64,000 nt of DNA, taken from the NCBI GenBank assembly GCA_020636315.1, contig JACJYA010000004.1:62001-126000 (forward strand). Direction: 5' to 3'. A program made the position numbers and the translations under genes. Below the pieces are notes generated by a model. The model was not told where the DNA came from. It searched no databases and saw nothing but the letters and a program-made list of their open reading frames with translations. Source of the DNA: Lewinellaceae bacterium. GTDB taxonomy: Bacteria; Bacteroidota; Bacteroidia; Chitinophagales; Saprospiraceae. Positions 35,489 through 42,890 of the stretch are shown here, in pieces. Position 1 is the first letter of the stretch, and the number at the start of each line of letters is the position of its first letter.

Positions 35489-37897
35489 ATGAAAAAGCAG
35501 CTCCTGCCCCTTCTTTTCATCATTTTTACAACAACCCTGTTCGCCCAGCCCGGCCTTCGGTATTCCCGGGCAAAGATCAGCCTCGCCAGCACGACGCTTT
35601 CGCAGATAGCGTCCCTGGGGCTGGAAACCGACCACGGCCAACTGGCCAAAGGGCGCTTCCTGATCAACGATTTCTCGGAACGGGAGCTGTCCCTGCTCGA
35701 TCAACACGGGATAAGCTACGAAGTACTCATTGCCGACGTCCAGGCCTGGTACCGGGAACAACGGCAGGAGGAGGAGCAACCGGTTACCTTTCGCGGCAAC
35801 GGCTGTGACGATGACGGCGGCCCGCTGTACGATTATCCTACGCCCGCCAATTACGAATATGGCTCTATGGGCGGTTATTACACCTATGAAGAAATGCTGG
35901 CGACGCTGGACAGGATGGTGGAAATGTACCCGGATCTGATCAGCCCCCGGCAGCCCATCGGCGATATTCTGACCCACGAGGGCCGGCCCCTTTACTGGCT
36001 GCGCGTATCAGACCACCCCAATGAAGACGAAGAGGAACCGGAAGTGCTCTACACGGCCCTGCACCACGCCCGCGAGCCGAACAGCCTTTCCCAGATGATC
36101 TTCTACCTCTGGCGCCTGCTGGAGAACTACGAGACGGACCCGGAAGTACAGTACCTCGTCAACAATACGGAGATGTACTTCATCCCCTGCATCAACCCGG
36201 ACGGTTACATCTATAATGAAACCACAAACCCCTCCGGCGGCGGCCTCTGGCGGAAGAACCGCTGGGCCGATGAGGACGGGGCCGTCTATGGAGTTGACCT
36301 CAACCGGAATTACGGCTATGAATGGGGCGCCGATGATATCGGCTCGTCCTCCATCCCGGAAGGGGCAACCTTCCGGGGCCCCGCTCCCTTCTCCGAACCG
36401 GAAACCCAGGCAGTCAAATACTTCTGTGAGAACCATGAGTTCCGGATCACCCTCAACTACCACACCCACGGCAACCTGCTCATCCACCCCTGGGGCTATA
36501 ACGACCAGCCAACCGAAGAGGATGAACTTTTTAAAGGCTTCGGCCGGCTGATGACGCGGGAGAACAATTTCACGCTGGGCACTGGTACAGAAACGGTCGG
36601 CTACGTCACTAATGGAGGCAGCGACGACTGGATGTACGGAGAGGTGGAAACCAAGCCCGCCATTTACTCCTATACCCCCGAGGTAGGGCCCAGCTTCTGG
36701 CCTCCGCAGAGCAGGATCGACGAACTCAACAAATCCTGCCTGCTGCAGAACCTGACGGCCGCCCACCTGCTACTCAATTACCTGGAAGTAGAGGACAACA
36801 GCGAGAAGATCCTCACCACCGCCGAAGGGAGCATCGGGCTTACCCTGAAGCGGTTCGGCCTGATGGATGGGCCAGCCACCGTATGGGTTACCCCAGGTAG
36901 CCCGAATGTGGCCGTGAACGCCGCGCCTCAGGAGTTCAACCTGGCCTTGCTGGAAGAAGACAGCTATTCCTTCGAATACACCATGGAGGAAGGAACAGAT
37001 GGAGAAGAGGAGGTGCTTTTTGTCGTCCATATCGATAATGGCCTCTTCACCCGCACCGACACCCTGCGCAAGGCCTACCTGCGGGGCAGCCTGGAAACCA
37101 TCTTCTTCGACAACCTCTCTACTGCCGATAACTGGACTTCCAACTTCCTCTGGGGGCTTACGGAAGAAAGCTTCGTCTCCGCTCCCAGCAGCTTTACGGA
37201 CAGCCCGGAAGGCAATTATCCGGACGGCTACGAGGCTGCTATTACGCTTCAAAACCCCATTTCTCTTCTAGACGGCCAGAAGGCATTACTCCGCTTCTGG
37301 GCCCGCTGGCAGATCGAAGCCGGCTGGGATTACGCCCAGGTACAGATCTCCGCCGATGGCTCGGATTTCGTTCCCCTCTGCGGCAAATACACCAAACCCG
37401 GCAGCGGCAATTTCCAGCCCGCCGGGGAGCCCCTCTACGACGGCGCCCAGAGCGGCTGGGTGATGGAAGAGATCGACATCTCCGAATACCTCGGCAGCGA
37501 GGAAGTCTATATCCGCTTTCTCATCCGCTCCGATGGCTTCGTCAACCAGGACGGCTTCTACTTCGACGACCCCGAAGTGCTCATCCTCACTGAAGACCTC
37601 ACCGGTGTTGCTGAAGGCCCCAATGAAGCACTGCCCTGCCTCCGGCTCTTCCCCATGCCCTTCCGGGAGGAACTCCGGGTGGATTTTTCTCTGTCTGAGC
37701 GCAAGGGGCGCGTACAGGCCCGCCTGCTCACTCCCTACGGCCAGCTGATGGCCGAACGGGAGCTGAGCAATGTATCGGCCACCCAGCGCCACCGATTCAC
37801 CTTTGATGGGGAACTGCTGCCCAATGGCGTCTATCTGCTGCAGATCGTGGCGGATGGGGAGGTTGTCGGGGTTAGGAAGGTGGTGAAGGCAGGGTAG
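35489..37897 (+). CDS. Secreted M14 zinc carboxypeptidase with T9SS sorting domain
   Basis: 802 residues from ATG 35489 (MKKQLLPLLFIIFTTTLFAQ, signal cut after FAQ); the frame opens at 35462 but then the signal would be displaced. A propeptide (about 21-115) precedes the peptidase domain (about 120-440): HHAREPN gives zinc ligands H193 and E196, GVDLNRNYGYEWG the substrate Asn/Arg, NYHTHGN the third ligand H325, and TPEVGPSFWP the catalytic E398. This is the carboxypeptidase T branch. A beta-sandwich (about 450-545) and a jelly-roll (about 550-705) follow, then a T9SS type A sorting domain (about 720-802, RLFPMPFREELRV). Expected role: extracellular peptide degradation. Confidence 0.92.
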   Translation: MKKQLLPLLFIIFTTTLFAQPGLRYSRAKISLASTTLSQIASLGLETDHGQLAKGRFLINDFSERELSLLDQHGISYEVLIADVQAWYREQRQEEEQPVTFRGNGCDDDGGPLYDYPTPANYEYGSMGGYYTYEEMLATLDRMVEMYPDLISPRQPIGDILTHEGRPLYWLRVSDHPNEDEEEPEVLYTALHHAREPNSLSQMIFYLWRLLENYETDPEVQYLVNNTEMYFIPCINPDGYIYNETTNPSGGGLWRKNRWADEDGAVYGVDLNRNYGYEWGADDIGSSSIPEGATFRGPAPFSEPETQAVKYFCENHEFRITLNYHTHGNLLIHPWGYNDQPTEEDELFKGFGRLMTRENNFTLGTGTETVGYVTNGGSDDWMYGEVETKPAIYSYTPEVGPSFWPPQSRIDELNKSCLLQNLTAAHLLLNYLEVEDNSEKILTTAEGSIGLTLKRFGLMDGPATVWVTPGSPNVAVNAAPQEFNLALLEEDSYSFEYTMEEGTDGEEEVLFVVHIDNGLFTRTDTLRKAYLRGSLETIFFDNLSTADNWTSNFLWGLTEESFVSAPSSFTDSPEGNYPDGYEAAITLQNPISLLDGQKALLRFWARWQIEAGWDYAQVQISADGSDFVPLCGKYTKPGSGNFQPAGEPLYDGAQSGWVMEEIDISEYLGSEEVYIRFLIRSDGFVNQDGFYFDDPEVLILTEDLTGVAEGPNEALPCLRLFPMPFREELRVDFSLSERKGRVQARLLTPYGQLMAERELSNVSATQRHRFTFDGELLPNGVYLLQIVADGEVVGVRKVVKAG

Positions 37898-37905
37898 GAG
37901 CGCCT

Positions 37906-37936
37906 GTCGGGGTGCAATTTTCTATTGCACTCCGAC
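37906..37936. terminator. Hairpin after carboxypeptidase gene
   Basis: GTCGGGGTGCAAT (37906-37918) pairs with ATTGCACTCCGAC (37924-37936) with one G-T wobble. No T tract, so termination is uncertain. Confidence 0.55.
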
Positions 37937-38136
37937 TTGCAGGTGAAAAGCCTTCGAAGCCCCGGCCGCCGATTGACTGCTCAACAAAAAAGAGCCCTCC
38001 GCAATTGTATGCACAGAAACTTTTCTCCGGGGAAAACATGTATTTTTCCACTTATATTCCTGCAAGGAAGACGTTTTATCTGCAAAAGCCACGCCTTAAA
38101 GGCCAGTTTGCGGGGCCGGGCGTTTCGGGGGGAGGT

Positions 38137-38245
38137 GTGATAACAAATTGCACTTTTTGCCAGGCTCGTGGATTGGCAATCCTTCGCTTTACTTGGGCTT
38201 ACCAATCCACATTTCAAACAAAACTGTGCAATTTGTTATACACAC
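38137..38245. repeat. Small MITE-like inverted-repeat unit
   Basis: GTGATAACAAATTGCAC (38137-38153) is matched in reverse by GTGCAATTTGTTATACAC (38226-38243) with one inserted base; inside, GTGGATTGG (38168-38176) is matched by CCAATCCAC. The 109-base unit is AT-richer than neighbours and non-coding. It lies in the degraded zone of 37.9-39.2 kb. Confidence 0.6.
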
Positions 38246-38298
38246 AGGTGAAGTTGTGAGGGGAAAACTTTCTCAGAAAAATGTAACTTTAAGGAACT

Positions 38299-39169
38299 AT
38301 GCCAAAAATACCCAAAGCGCCGCTTCAGGAAGCCGTTTTTGAACTACGGTGGGATCTCGACGTTGCTCCAGATACACAGCAAGAGATGGATATGGGGTTT
38401 GAACTGGCACAGGGTAAACTTCAGGCATTGCCGCAGAAGAATTTCCGGTGAAAAGGCGCCAGTACCCAAGTGAATTCCCTCATCTTTGTTCAATTATAAA
38501 ATCGTCGTAACTATTCAGCATCAATGGCAATGCGCATTTTATGCCTTTGTTTGCCCCAAACCCTAAAGGGCTACGGCTTAATTACACATTTAGTATAAAG
38601 ATTTTTTATAATGTGACAGCATCAAAATTTTGAAAGGGTATTTTAAGGTAATCACCTTTTTCCCAAAAAATTTGAGATATAGCAGGTTAAACTGATTTCT
38701 AATATGTAATTAAAATAAATATTCGAAATAAATTTATTTACATTGAATTATGAATTAGTTATTCATGTTTAATGGCAAATAGTGTACGCTGTATGTGCCT
38801 AAGCCGCTCTGCTCCTAAAGGGCAGGGGCAAAACAGAGCATTTTCTGCCGCTGCCGCCGATGATGCTGAATAGTTACAAAAAATTTAAAAATTGACCTGA
38901 AGAACCATTTCACCCATGAAGGCACACTCCGGCATTTTAATATCAATCAATCATTTGAACTGGAAGGGGGAGGAGAACTGAATATCACGGTCAGCAGTGA
39001 CCGCAGTAAGCAAAGCGAGGATCCCGTTTTGATCTGGCAAATCGGAGTCGTCGAGGTAGGGCATTTCCATCGTGAGGAAATATTGGCCAAGCTACAAAGT
39101 GCACATCGTCATACACATAAATTGTTTTTAGAAATGACAAAAGGAGCCTTTTATGACAGTTTCCTTTGA
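38299..39169 (+). pseudogene. TIGR04255-like gene, frameshifted and split by a MITE-like element
   Basis: The N-terminal part from ATG 38299 reads MPKIPKAPLQEAVFELRWDL and GFELAQGKLQALPQKNF, then stops at 38449-38451; the next frame continues with FPVKRRQYPSEFP and, after a further shift, FNYKIV, so two frameshifts are needed. The C-terminal part (38879-39169) reads FELEGGGELNITVSSD, VLIWQIGVVEVGHF and LFLEMTKGAFYDSFL, matching the end of TIGR04255 family proteins. The 38507-38877 element lies exactly between, and a central portion of roughly 100 or more residues is missing. TIGR04255 proteins are sporadically distributed and of unknown function. The 3' end overlaps the next gene by 17 bases, the arrangement expected of an intact two-gene unit. 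Confidence 0.72.
38507..38877. mobile_element. MITE-like element with long imperfect terminal inverted repeats
   Basis: GTAACTATTCAGCATC at 38507-38522 is matched by GATGCTGAATAGTTAC at 38862-38877. The inverted ends continue imperfectly for about 75 bases (TTGTTTGCCCC, CCTAAAGGGCTACGGCTTA on the left against TAAGCCGCTCTGCTCCTAAAGG and GGGGCAAAACA on the right). The 220-base core is very AT-rich and has no reading frame. No transposase and no clear target duplication were seen, so it is a non-autonomous element or its relic. Confidence 0.7.
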
Positions 39170-39644
39170 ACAATATACGAGGAAGAATACATCTCCCCAT
39201 ACCTCTATTTACCTGGAGGGCCAGATGGTGGATAATTTCTGGAGAAGGGCAGCTGTCTTTGACAGTGGAATTGTTGTCCATGAAACTGATGTCACTCCAA
39301 GATTGTCCCCCGATGCCTTAAAAGCAATCAGTAAAGTAAAAACCTTCCTCCACCTCACTTCCAACTGGGATAGCTATAATGCAGCCCCTCCCTCGCCAAA
39401 TGCTGTAGAGCAAGCTATCAGTTTCATTAAGCAGCTCGACCGCTTTGGTATTCCCGTTTATTTTACCGCTCCCGGCCCCAATGGAGAGATCGTGGTCGAG
39501 CTCAAAAACGAAGAAAAGTCCGCCGAAATCTATTTCTACCCGGATGAACCTGCTGATTATGTTTTATTTATTGGTGAAGAATGTGAAGAGGAACATAAAC
39601 TTGAAGGAAGCCTCAAAACAATAATCCAATTCATCAAAACCTAA
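39153..39644 (+). CDS. Hypothetical partner protein of the TIGR04255-like gene
   Basis: 163 residues, no named family recognised. Visible features: LEGQMVDNFWRRAAVFDSGI near the start, a central helix-turn with HLTSNWDSYNAAPPSPNAVE, then strands IPVYFTAPGPNGEIVVELKN and KSAEIYFYPDEPADYVLFIG. The NWDSYNA-P-x-S pattern recurs in small proteins often encoded next to TIGR04255 genes (from memory, not searched). The start codon lies within the last codons of the broken upstream gene, so the two formed a coupled unit. This member is still intact, making it an orphaned half of a module. Confidence 0.65.
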   Translation: MTVSFEQYTRKNTSPHTSIYLEGQMVDNFWRRAAVFDSGIVVHETDVTPRLSPDALKAISKVKTFLHLTSNWDSYNAAPPSPNAVEQAISFIKQLDRFGIPVYFTAPGPNGEIVVELKNEEKSAEIYFYPDEPADYVLFIGEECEEEHKLEGSLKTIIQFIKT

Positions 39645-39653
39645 ACTGAAATC

Positions 39654-40235
39654 ATGAAAACACCAAAACCCACGACCTGGAAAAAGGCCATTTTTCTCCC
39701 CATCTTTTTCACCATTCTGATTGCCTCTCCCGCCTCCGCCCAATCCTTCTACGGCGGCATCAACATCGGCCTGTACTTCAGCGAGCATATTTTCGCCGAA
39801 TTTCACACCGAGTTCGGTAAGCGCTGGAAGGACAAGTACGGCCTGGGCATCGCCTATACCGGCTCCCTGGACATGGGAAGCAGTGTGAGCTATGGCATCA
39901 TGGGCGCCGGCCTGCAGGGCCGCCTGGAGCGGAACCGCTGGCTGTTCTCTCTGGATGCAGGGAACGTGCTGGGTGTCAGCCATTCCACCGACTGGTACTG
40001 CAACCAGGAATATCAGCCGGCATTCGACCCCTACTTCCGGCCGGCGGCAGCTTTCCGCATCGGCATCCTGACGCTGGGCGCCAGCAGCTTCTTTACGACG
40101 CCACTTCGTTTTACGGAATACGACGAAAGGTGGAATATGGAAGACCCCAATATCTGCTACGGCAGGGAAGAAAAAAAGTCTTTCCAGCGGTTTACGCTTA
40201 CGCTGGGGTTGAGTTTCCCGCGAAAAGCGCGGTAG
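39654..40235 (+). CDS. Probable outer-membrane beta-barrel protein
   Basis: 193 residues. A signal peptide (about 1-30, cut near SPASAQ) follows a basic start. The rest alternates polar and apolar residues as in short barrels: GGINIGLYFSEHIFAEFHTE, YGLGIAYTGSLDMG, GIMGAGLQGRLERNRWLFSL, FRIGILTLGASSFF, and a final strand RFTLTLGLSFP near the C terminus. No specific family was recognised. It begins 9 bases after the previous stop, which may indicate co-transcription, but its composition fits the host genes better than those upstream. Confidence 0.6.
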   Translation: MKTPKPTTWKKAIFLPIFFTILIASPASAQSFYGGINIGLYFSEHIFAEFHTEFGKRWKDKYGLGIAYTGSLDMGSSVSYGIMGAGLQGRLERNRWLFSLDAGNVLGVSHSTDWYCNQEYQPAFDPYFRPAAAFRIGILTLGASSFFTTPLRFTEYDERWNMEDPNICYGREEKKSFQRFTLTLGLSFPRKAR

Positions 40236-40288
40236 CCAGCTATTGAATAACCTGATTTCGGGGGCTGGCATTCTAACGCTGGACAAAA

Positions 40289-40316
40289 GTCGGAAGTCGG
40301 AAATGGGAAGTCGGAA
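40289..40316. repeat. GTCGGAAGTCGG word repeat
   Basis: GTCGGAAGTCGGAAATGGGA plus GTCGGAA, the same word family as at 18118, 23499 and 24613, here in the gap before the bestrophin gene. Confidence 0.55.
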
Positions 40317-40440
40317 TGGCGGCCAGCATTCTACAACTGCTTGTCTATCAATAATGTCCAACCTTAGACGGATAGCCATTTCGGGATTCGCGACTTTGAA
40401 AACCAAGCCGTTAGCCAGGTTGCTCGTTGTATGTTGCCGG

Positions 40441-40480
40441 AACCTCAACCTAAACCTCAACCTTAACCTCAACCTAAAAC
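40441..40480. repeat. CCTCAACCTAAA 12-base tandem repeat at the bestrophin stop
   Basis: Three to four copies of a 12-base unit (CCTCAACCTAAA / CCTCAACCTTAA) that runs into the stop codon of the minus-strand bestrophin gene at 40474. Confidence 0.65.
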
Positions 40481-41397
40481 ACCTTCTCATACAACTCCCG
40501 CTTCACCGCTGCCCCCGTCCGGCTTTCCAGGATCTCGAACACATTGCCTTTGATGGTATGGGCGATATCGCCGGTAGGCAGGTCGTTGCAATCCAGCCCG
40601 AAGGGGTCCTCGATCTCTTCGCCGAGCAGCTCCACGCCGAGCAGGGCAAAAAAGATGAACATGGAAATGGGAATAGCCGACAGATGGAACATATTCACCA
40701 GGGCAAAAGGCAGCAGCAGGCCGTAAGCGGTGATGAAAATCTTGAGATAAACGGCGTAGGAAAAGGGGATGGGCGTCTTCTTGATCCGCTCGCAGGCGCC
40801 CAGGATATCGAGCAGGCTCTGATGCTGGGCCTTGATGTTGATGTAGTCGCCCTCGTTGATCTCGCCGTTGCGGTGGGCGGCGGCCAGGCGTTCGAAGAGC
40901 TGCAGGGCGATGTGGTTCGGAATATGCCCTTTTGTTTCGTACTCGGCCCGCTCCTCTTCAGTCAGGTAGATGAGCTTGTCCAGCCTGGTTCCCTCCCGCA
41001 GGTGCTCCACCAGGGCCAGGCAGAAATTGGAAATGTGCTTGCCAAAGAAGCGCCGCACCTCCTTATCTTCCGGCGGGAACATGCACTGCACGTAGATGGC
41101 GAAGTTGCGGGTGTTGTTCACCAGGGCGCCCCACTGCTTGCGGGCCTCCCACCAGCGGTCGTAGGCCGAGTTGGTGCGGAACACCAGAAAGATACTGAGA
41201 ATGACGCCGAGGAGGGAAAAAATGGAGGTATTCATCTGAATGAATTTTCCCCATCCGAAATACTCTATAGTACCGCATACGACGGCGGAATAAACGCCGA
41301 TCAGCCCTACCGAGCGCATGATGCGGACCATGGTCCAGCTGGTAGCAAGGTGCCGAACATCGCCAAACCAGTTGTCATTTGTCTTGTAATAGATCAT
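40474..41397 (-). CDS. Bestrophin family anion channel
   Basis: 307 residues with the bacterial bestrophin pattern: MRSVGLIGVYSAVVCGTIEY (helix 1), SLLGVILSIFLVFRTNSAYD then RWWEARKQWG, the hallmark segment lining the pore, helices near ITAYGLLLPFALVNMFHLS and ISMFIFFALLGVELLGEEIE, and DPFGLDCNDLP, the conserved acidic clasp. Homologues form pentameric channels; bacterial ones conduct anions or sodium depending on the protein. It stands alone on the minus strand between a word repeat and a plus-strand pseudogene. Confidence 0.93.
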   Translation of the reverse strand: MIYYKTNDNWFGDVRHLATSWTMVRIMRSVGLIGVYSAVVCGTIEYFGWGKFIQMNTSIFSLLGVILSIFLVFRTNSAYDRWWEARKQWGALVNNTRNFAIYVQCMFPPEDKEVRRFFGKHISNFCLALVEHLREGTRLDKLIYLTEEERAEYETKGHIPNHIALQLFERLAAAHRNGEINEGDYINIKAQHQSLLDILGACERIKKTPIPFSYAVYLKIFITAYGLLLPFALVNMFHLSAIPISMFIFFALLGVELLGEEIEDPFGLDCNDLPTGDIAHTIKGNVFEILESRTGAAVKRELYEKVF

Positions 41398-41398
41398 T

Positions 41399-41430
41399 TT
41401 GGGTGTGTATGTGTGTATGTGTGTATAGGG
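41399..41430. repeat. GTGTGTATGTGTGTAT simple repeat upstream of bestrophin gene
   Basis: GGGTGTGTATGTGTGTATGT with continuation; the complementary words CACATACACCTATACACC return at 41788-41810 beyond the pseudogene, so the two halves bracket it. Confidence 0.55.
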
Positions 41431-41537
41431 GGATTCGGGAGGAATATTTATCCAAAAAATGAAAAAAGTTTCTTGATGCTTATGGAATTTCAGGATTTCT
41501 GCGACTAATACTATAGAAACCTAATACTTCTGTAAAG

Positions 41538-41751
41538 ATGGAAAAATTAACTCAATTTGAAGGCCTTCATTGCTGGCAATCCGCCAGAGAACTAGCCCGG
41601 AAAGTATTTATTTACAGCAAATTAGGGGAATTTATTCGAAGAGCTGGATTTTCTGCCAGCTGAAAAAATCCAGGAACTTCAAAAACTTGCCGATAAAGCC
41701 ATTTACCAAACCTTAGGATTGATTCGATATTTGTACCGAAAAGGGAAATAA
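41538..41751 (+). pseudogene. Remnant of a four-helix-bundle (23S rRNA-intervening-sequence-type) protein gene
   Basis: From ATG 41538 the frame gives FEGLHCWQSARELARKVFIY, the typical first helix of the family, then ends at TGA 41661. The next frame gives EELDFLPAEKIQELQKLADK and TLGLIRYLYRKGK to TAA 41751, the typical last helix. Intact family members are about 115-125 residues; here the two middle helices are missing and the frames are out of register, so an internal deletion has killed the gene. The start is preceded by TAATACTTCTG, which could have been part of a promoter. Confidence 0.72.
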
Positions 41752-41822
41752 GCTTGGTCAAAGGCGGTGTAGGCGTACGTCGCCCCCCACATACACCTAT
41801 ACACCTATGCACTTATGCCCCT

Positions 41823-42890
41823 CTAATAAAAATAAAACCCATTCGGCGCCACTCCCGCCAGCGCCGAGTCCAGCAGATTTCCGTTCGGATCGTAGCGATA
41901 GATCATCTGCCGGCTCTTGTAGTCGCCCGCATCGCCGAGCCAGATGTTTCCCGTGGCAGGTTCTATGCCCAGGCCGTATAGGCCGCGGCCGTCAGCGGAG
42001 ATCAGAGACTCGGAAGGCAGCTCGTTGGCGTTGACAGGCATGGCGTACAGATCGATCTTGGTATAATATAACCGCTGCCCTGCCTCATCGATGGCCAGGC
42101 GGGGGGCAAAGCCAATGTTGTTGTCTGCAAAGGGGAAGCTCTGCAGAACAGTCCTGTTTTGCAGATCCACCTGGTACAAACCACCGGGAGTAGCGGTATC
42201 AGGATCGCCGGAGCAGAGCACCCATATTTTCCCATCTCCATCCTCAACCATGGCCGAAGGGCTCAGCCCTACCTCAATACTGTCCGCCAGGACGTGATTT
42301 TCGGTATCGATCACGAACAGCTGCCGGCTGGGCGGCTGCCCGAAAGAGCTGGGGCAGGAAACCAGGACTTCCGTCCCCACCTTTATCATCTGCTCGGCCC
42401 AGTTCTGCGGCAATGGGATAGACAGGGTTACAGCCTGGTTGGAGAGGCTCAGGACGTGGACTACTCCTCCAAAGAGGTCAGACACGTAGGCTGTCTCTTC
42501 ATCAACAGGCAGAAAATAGCGGGGAGAACCCGGTACTGCGATAGCGCCCAGTGATTCAAAAGTGCGCACATCCACGACCTCGATGCGCTGGGAGTTGTTG
42601 AGCACCAGATAGGCTTTATCTCCCAGCAGGGTAATGCTCTGCAGGACATCCCCCAGAGGGCGCCCGTTCACCTCAGCAAAAAGTCCCTGCCGGATCGATT
42701 TGTCCTCAAAGTGAAAATAACTCACCGACGCATTGCCGTCGTTGAAGCCGCCTTCATTGGCAACAAGCACTCCCCCGCCGGCTTCCACCAGCGGATTATC
42801 CGGAGTGGGGTTTTCATCGCCTTTTTGGCAATTGCTCAGTCCAATAATGGCAATCAGCACCAGAAGAAAGGAGATCCGCATATCTTTCAT
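41823..42890 (-). CDS. BtuG-like surface lipoprotein, beta-propeller, probable B12 capture
   Basis: 355 residues. Signal with lipobox GLSNC (Cys 21), so lipid-anchored; an alternative start at Met 4 (MRISFLL) is equally good. The mature part is a YncE-like propeller (DUF5074-type): repeated blade strands such as GGVLVANEGGFNDGNASVSY, AYLVLNNSQRIEVVDVRTFE, GGLYQVDLQNRTVLQSF and GNIWLGDAGDYKSRQMIYRY. In gut Bacteroides BtuG is a lipoprotein propeller that sits on BtuB and binds cobalamin with extreme affinity. Here the gene directly follows a BtuB-like receptor gene (zero-base gap) behind a cobalamin riboswitch, which supports the same role. The assignment rests on fold plus context; binding residues were not compared. 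Confidence 0.75.
   Translation of the reverse strand: MKDMRISFLLVLIAIIGLSNCQKGDENPTPDNPLVEAGGGVLVANEGGFNDGNASVSYFHFEDKSIRQGLFAEVNGRPLGDVLQSITLLGDKAYLVLNNSQRIEVVDVRTFESLGAIAVPGSPRYFLPVDEETAYVSDLFGGVVHVLSLSNQAVTLSIPLPQNWAEQMIKVGTEVLVSCPSSFGQPPSRQLFVIDTENHVLADSIEVGLSPSAMVEDGDGKIWVLCSGDPDTATPGGLYQVDLQNRTVLQSFPFADNNIGFAPRLAIDEAGQRLYYTKIDLYAMPVNANELPSESLISADGRGLYGLGIEPATGNIWLGDAGDYKSRQMIYRYDPNGNLLDSALAGVAPNGFYFY

Noticed and set aside
37912..38259. 115-codon frame after the carboxypeptidase gene
   Set aside because: It crosses two inverted repeats and has no recognisable domain; composition looks non-coding.
38507..38877. AT-rich element considered as an insertion sequence
   Set aside because: No transposase frame and only about 370 bases, so it is called MITE-like.
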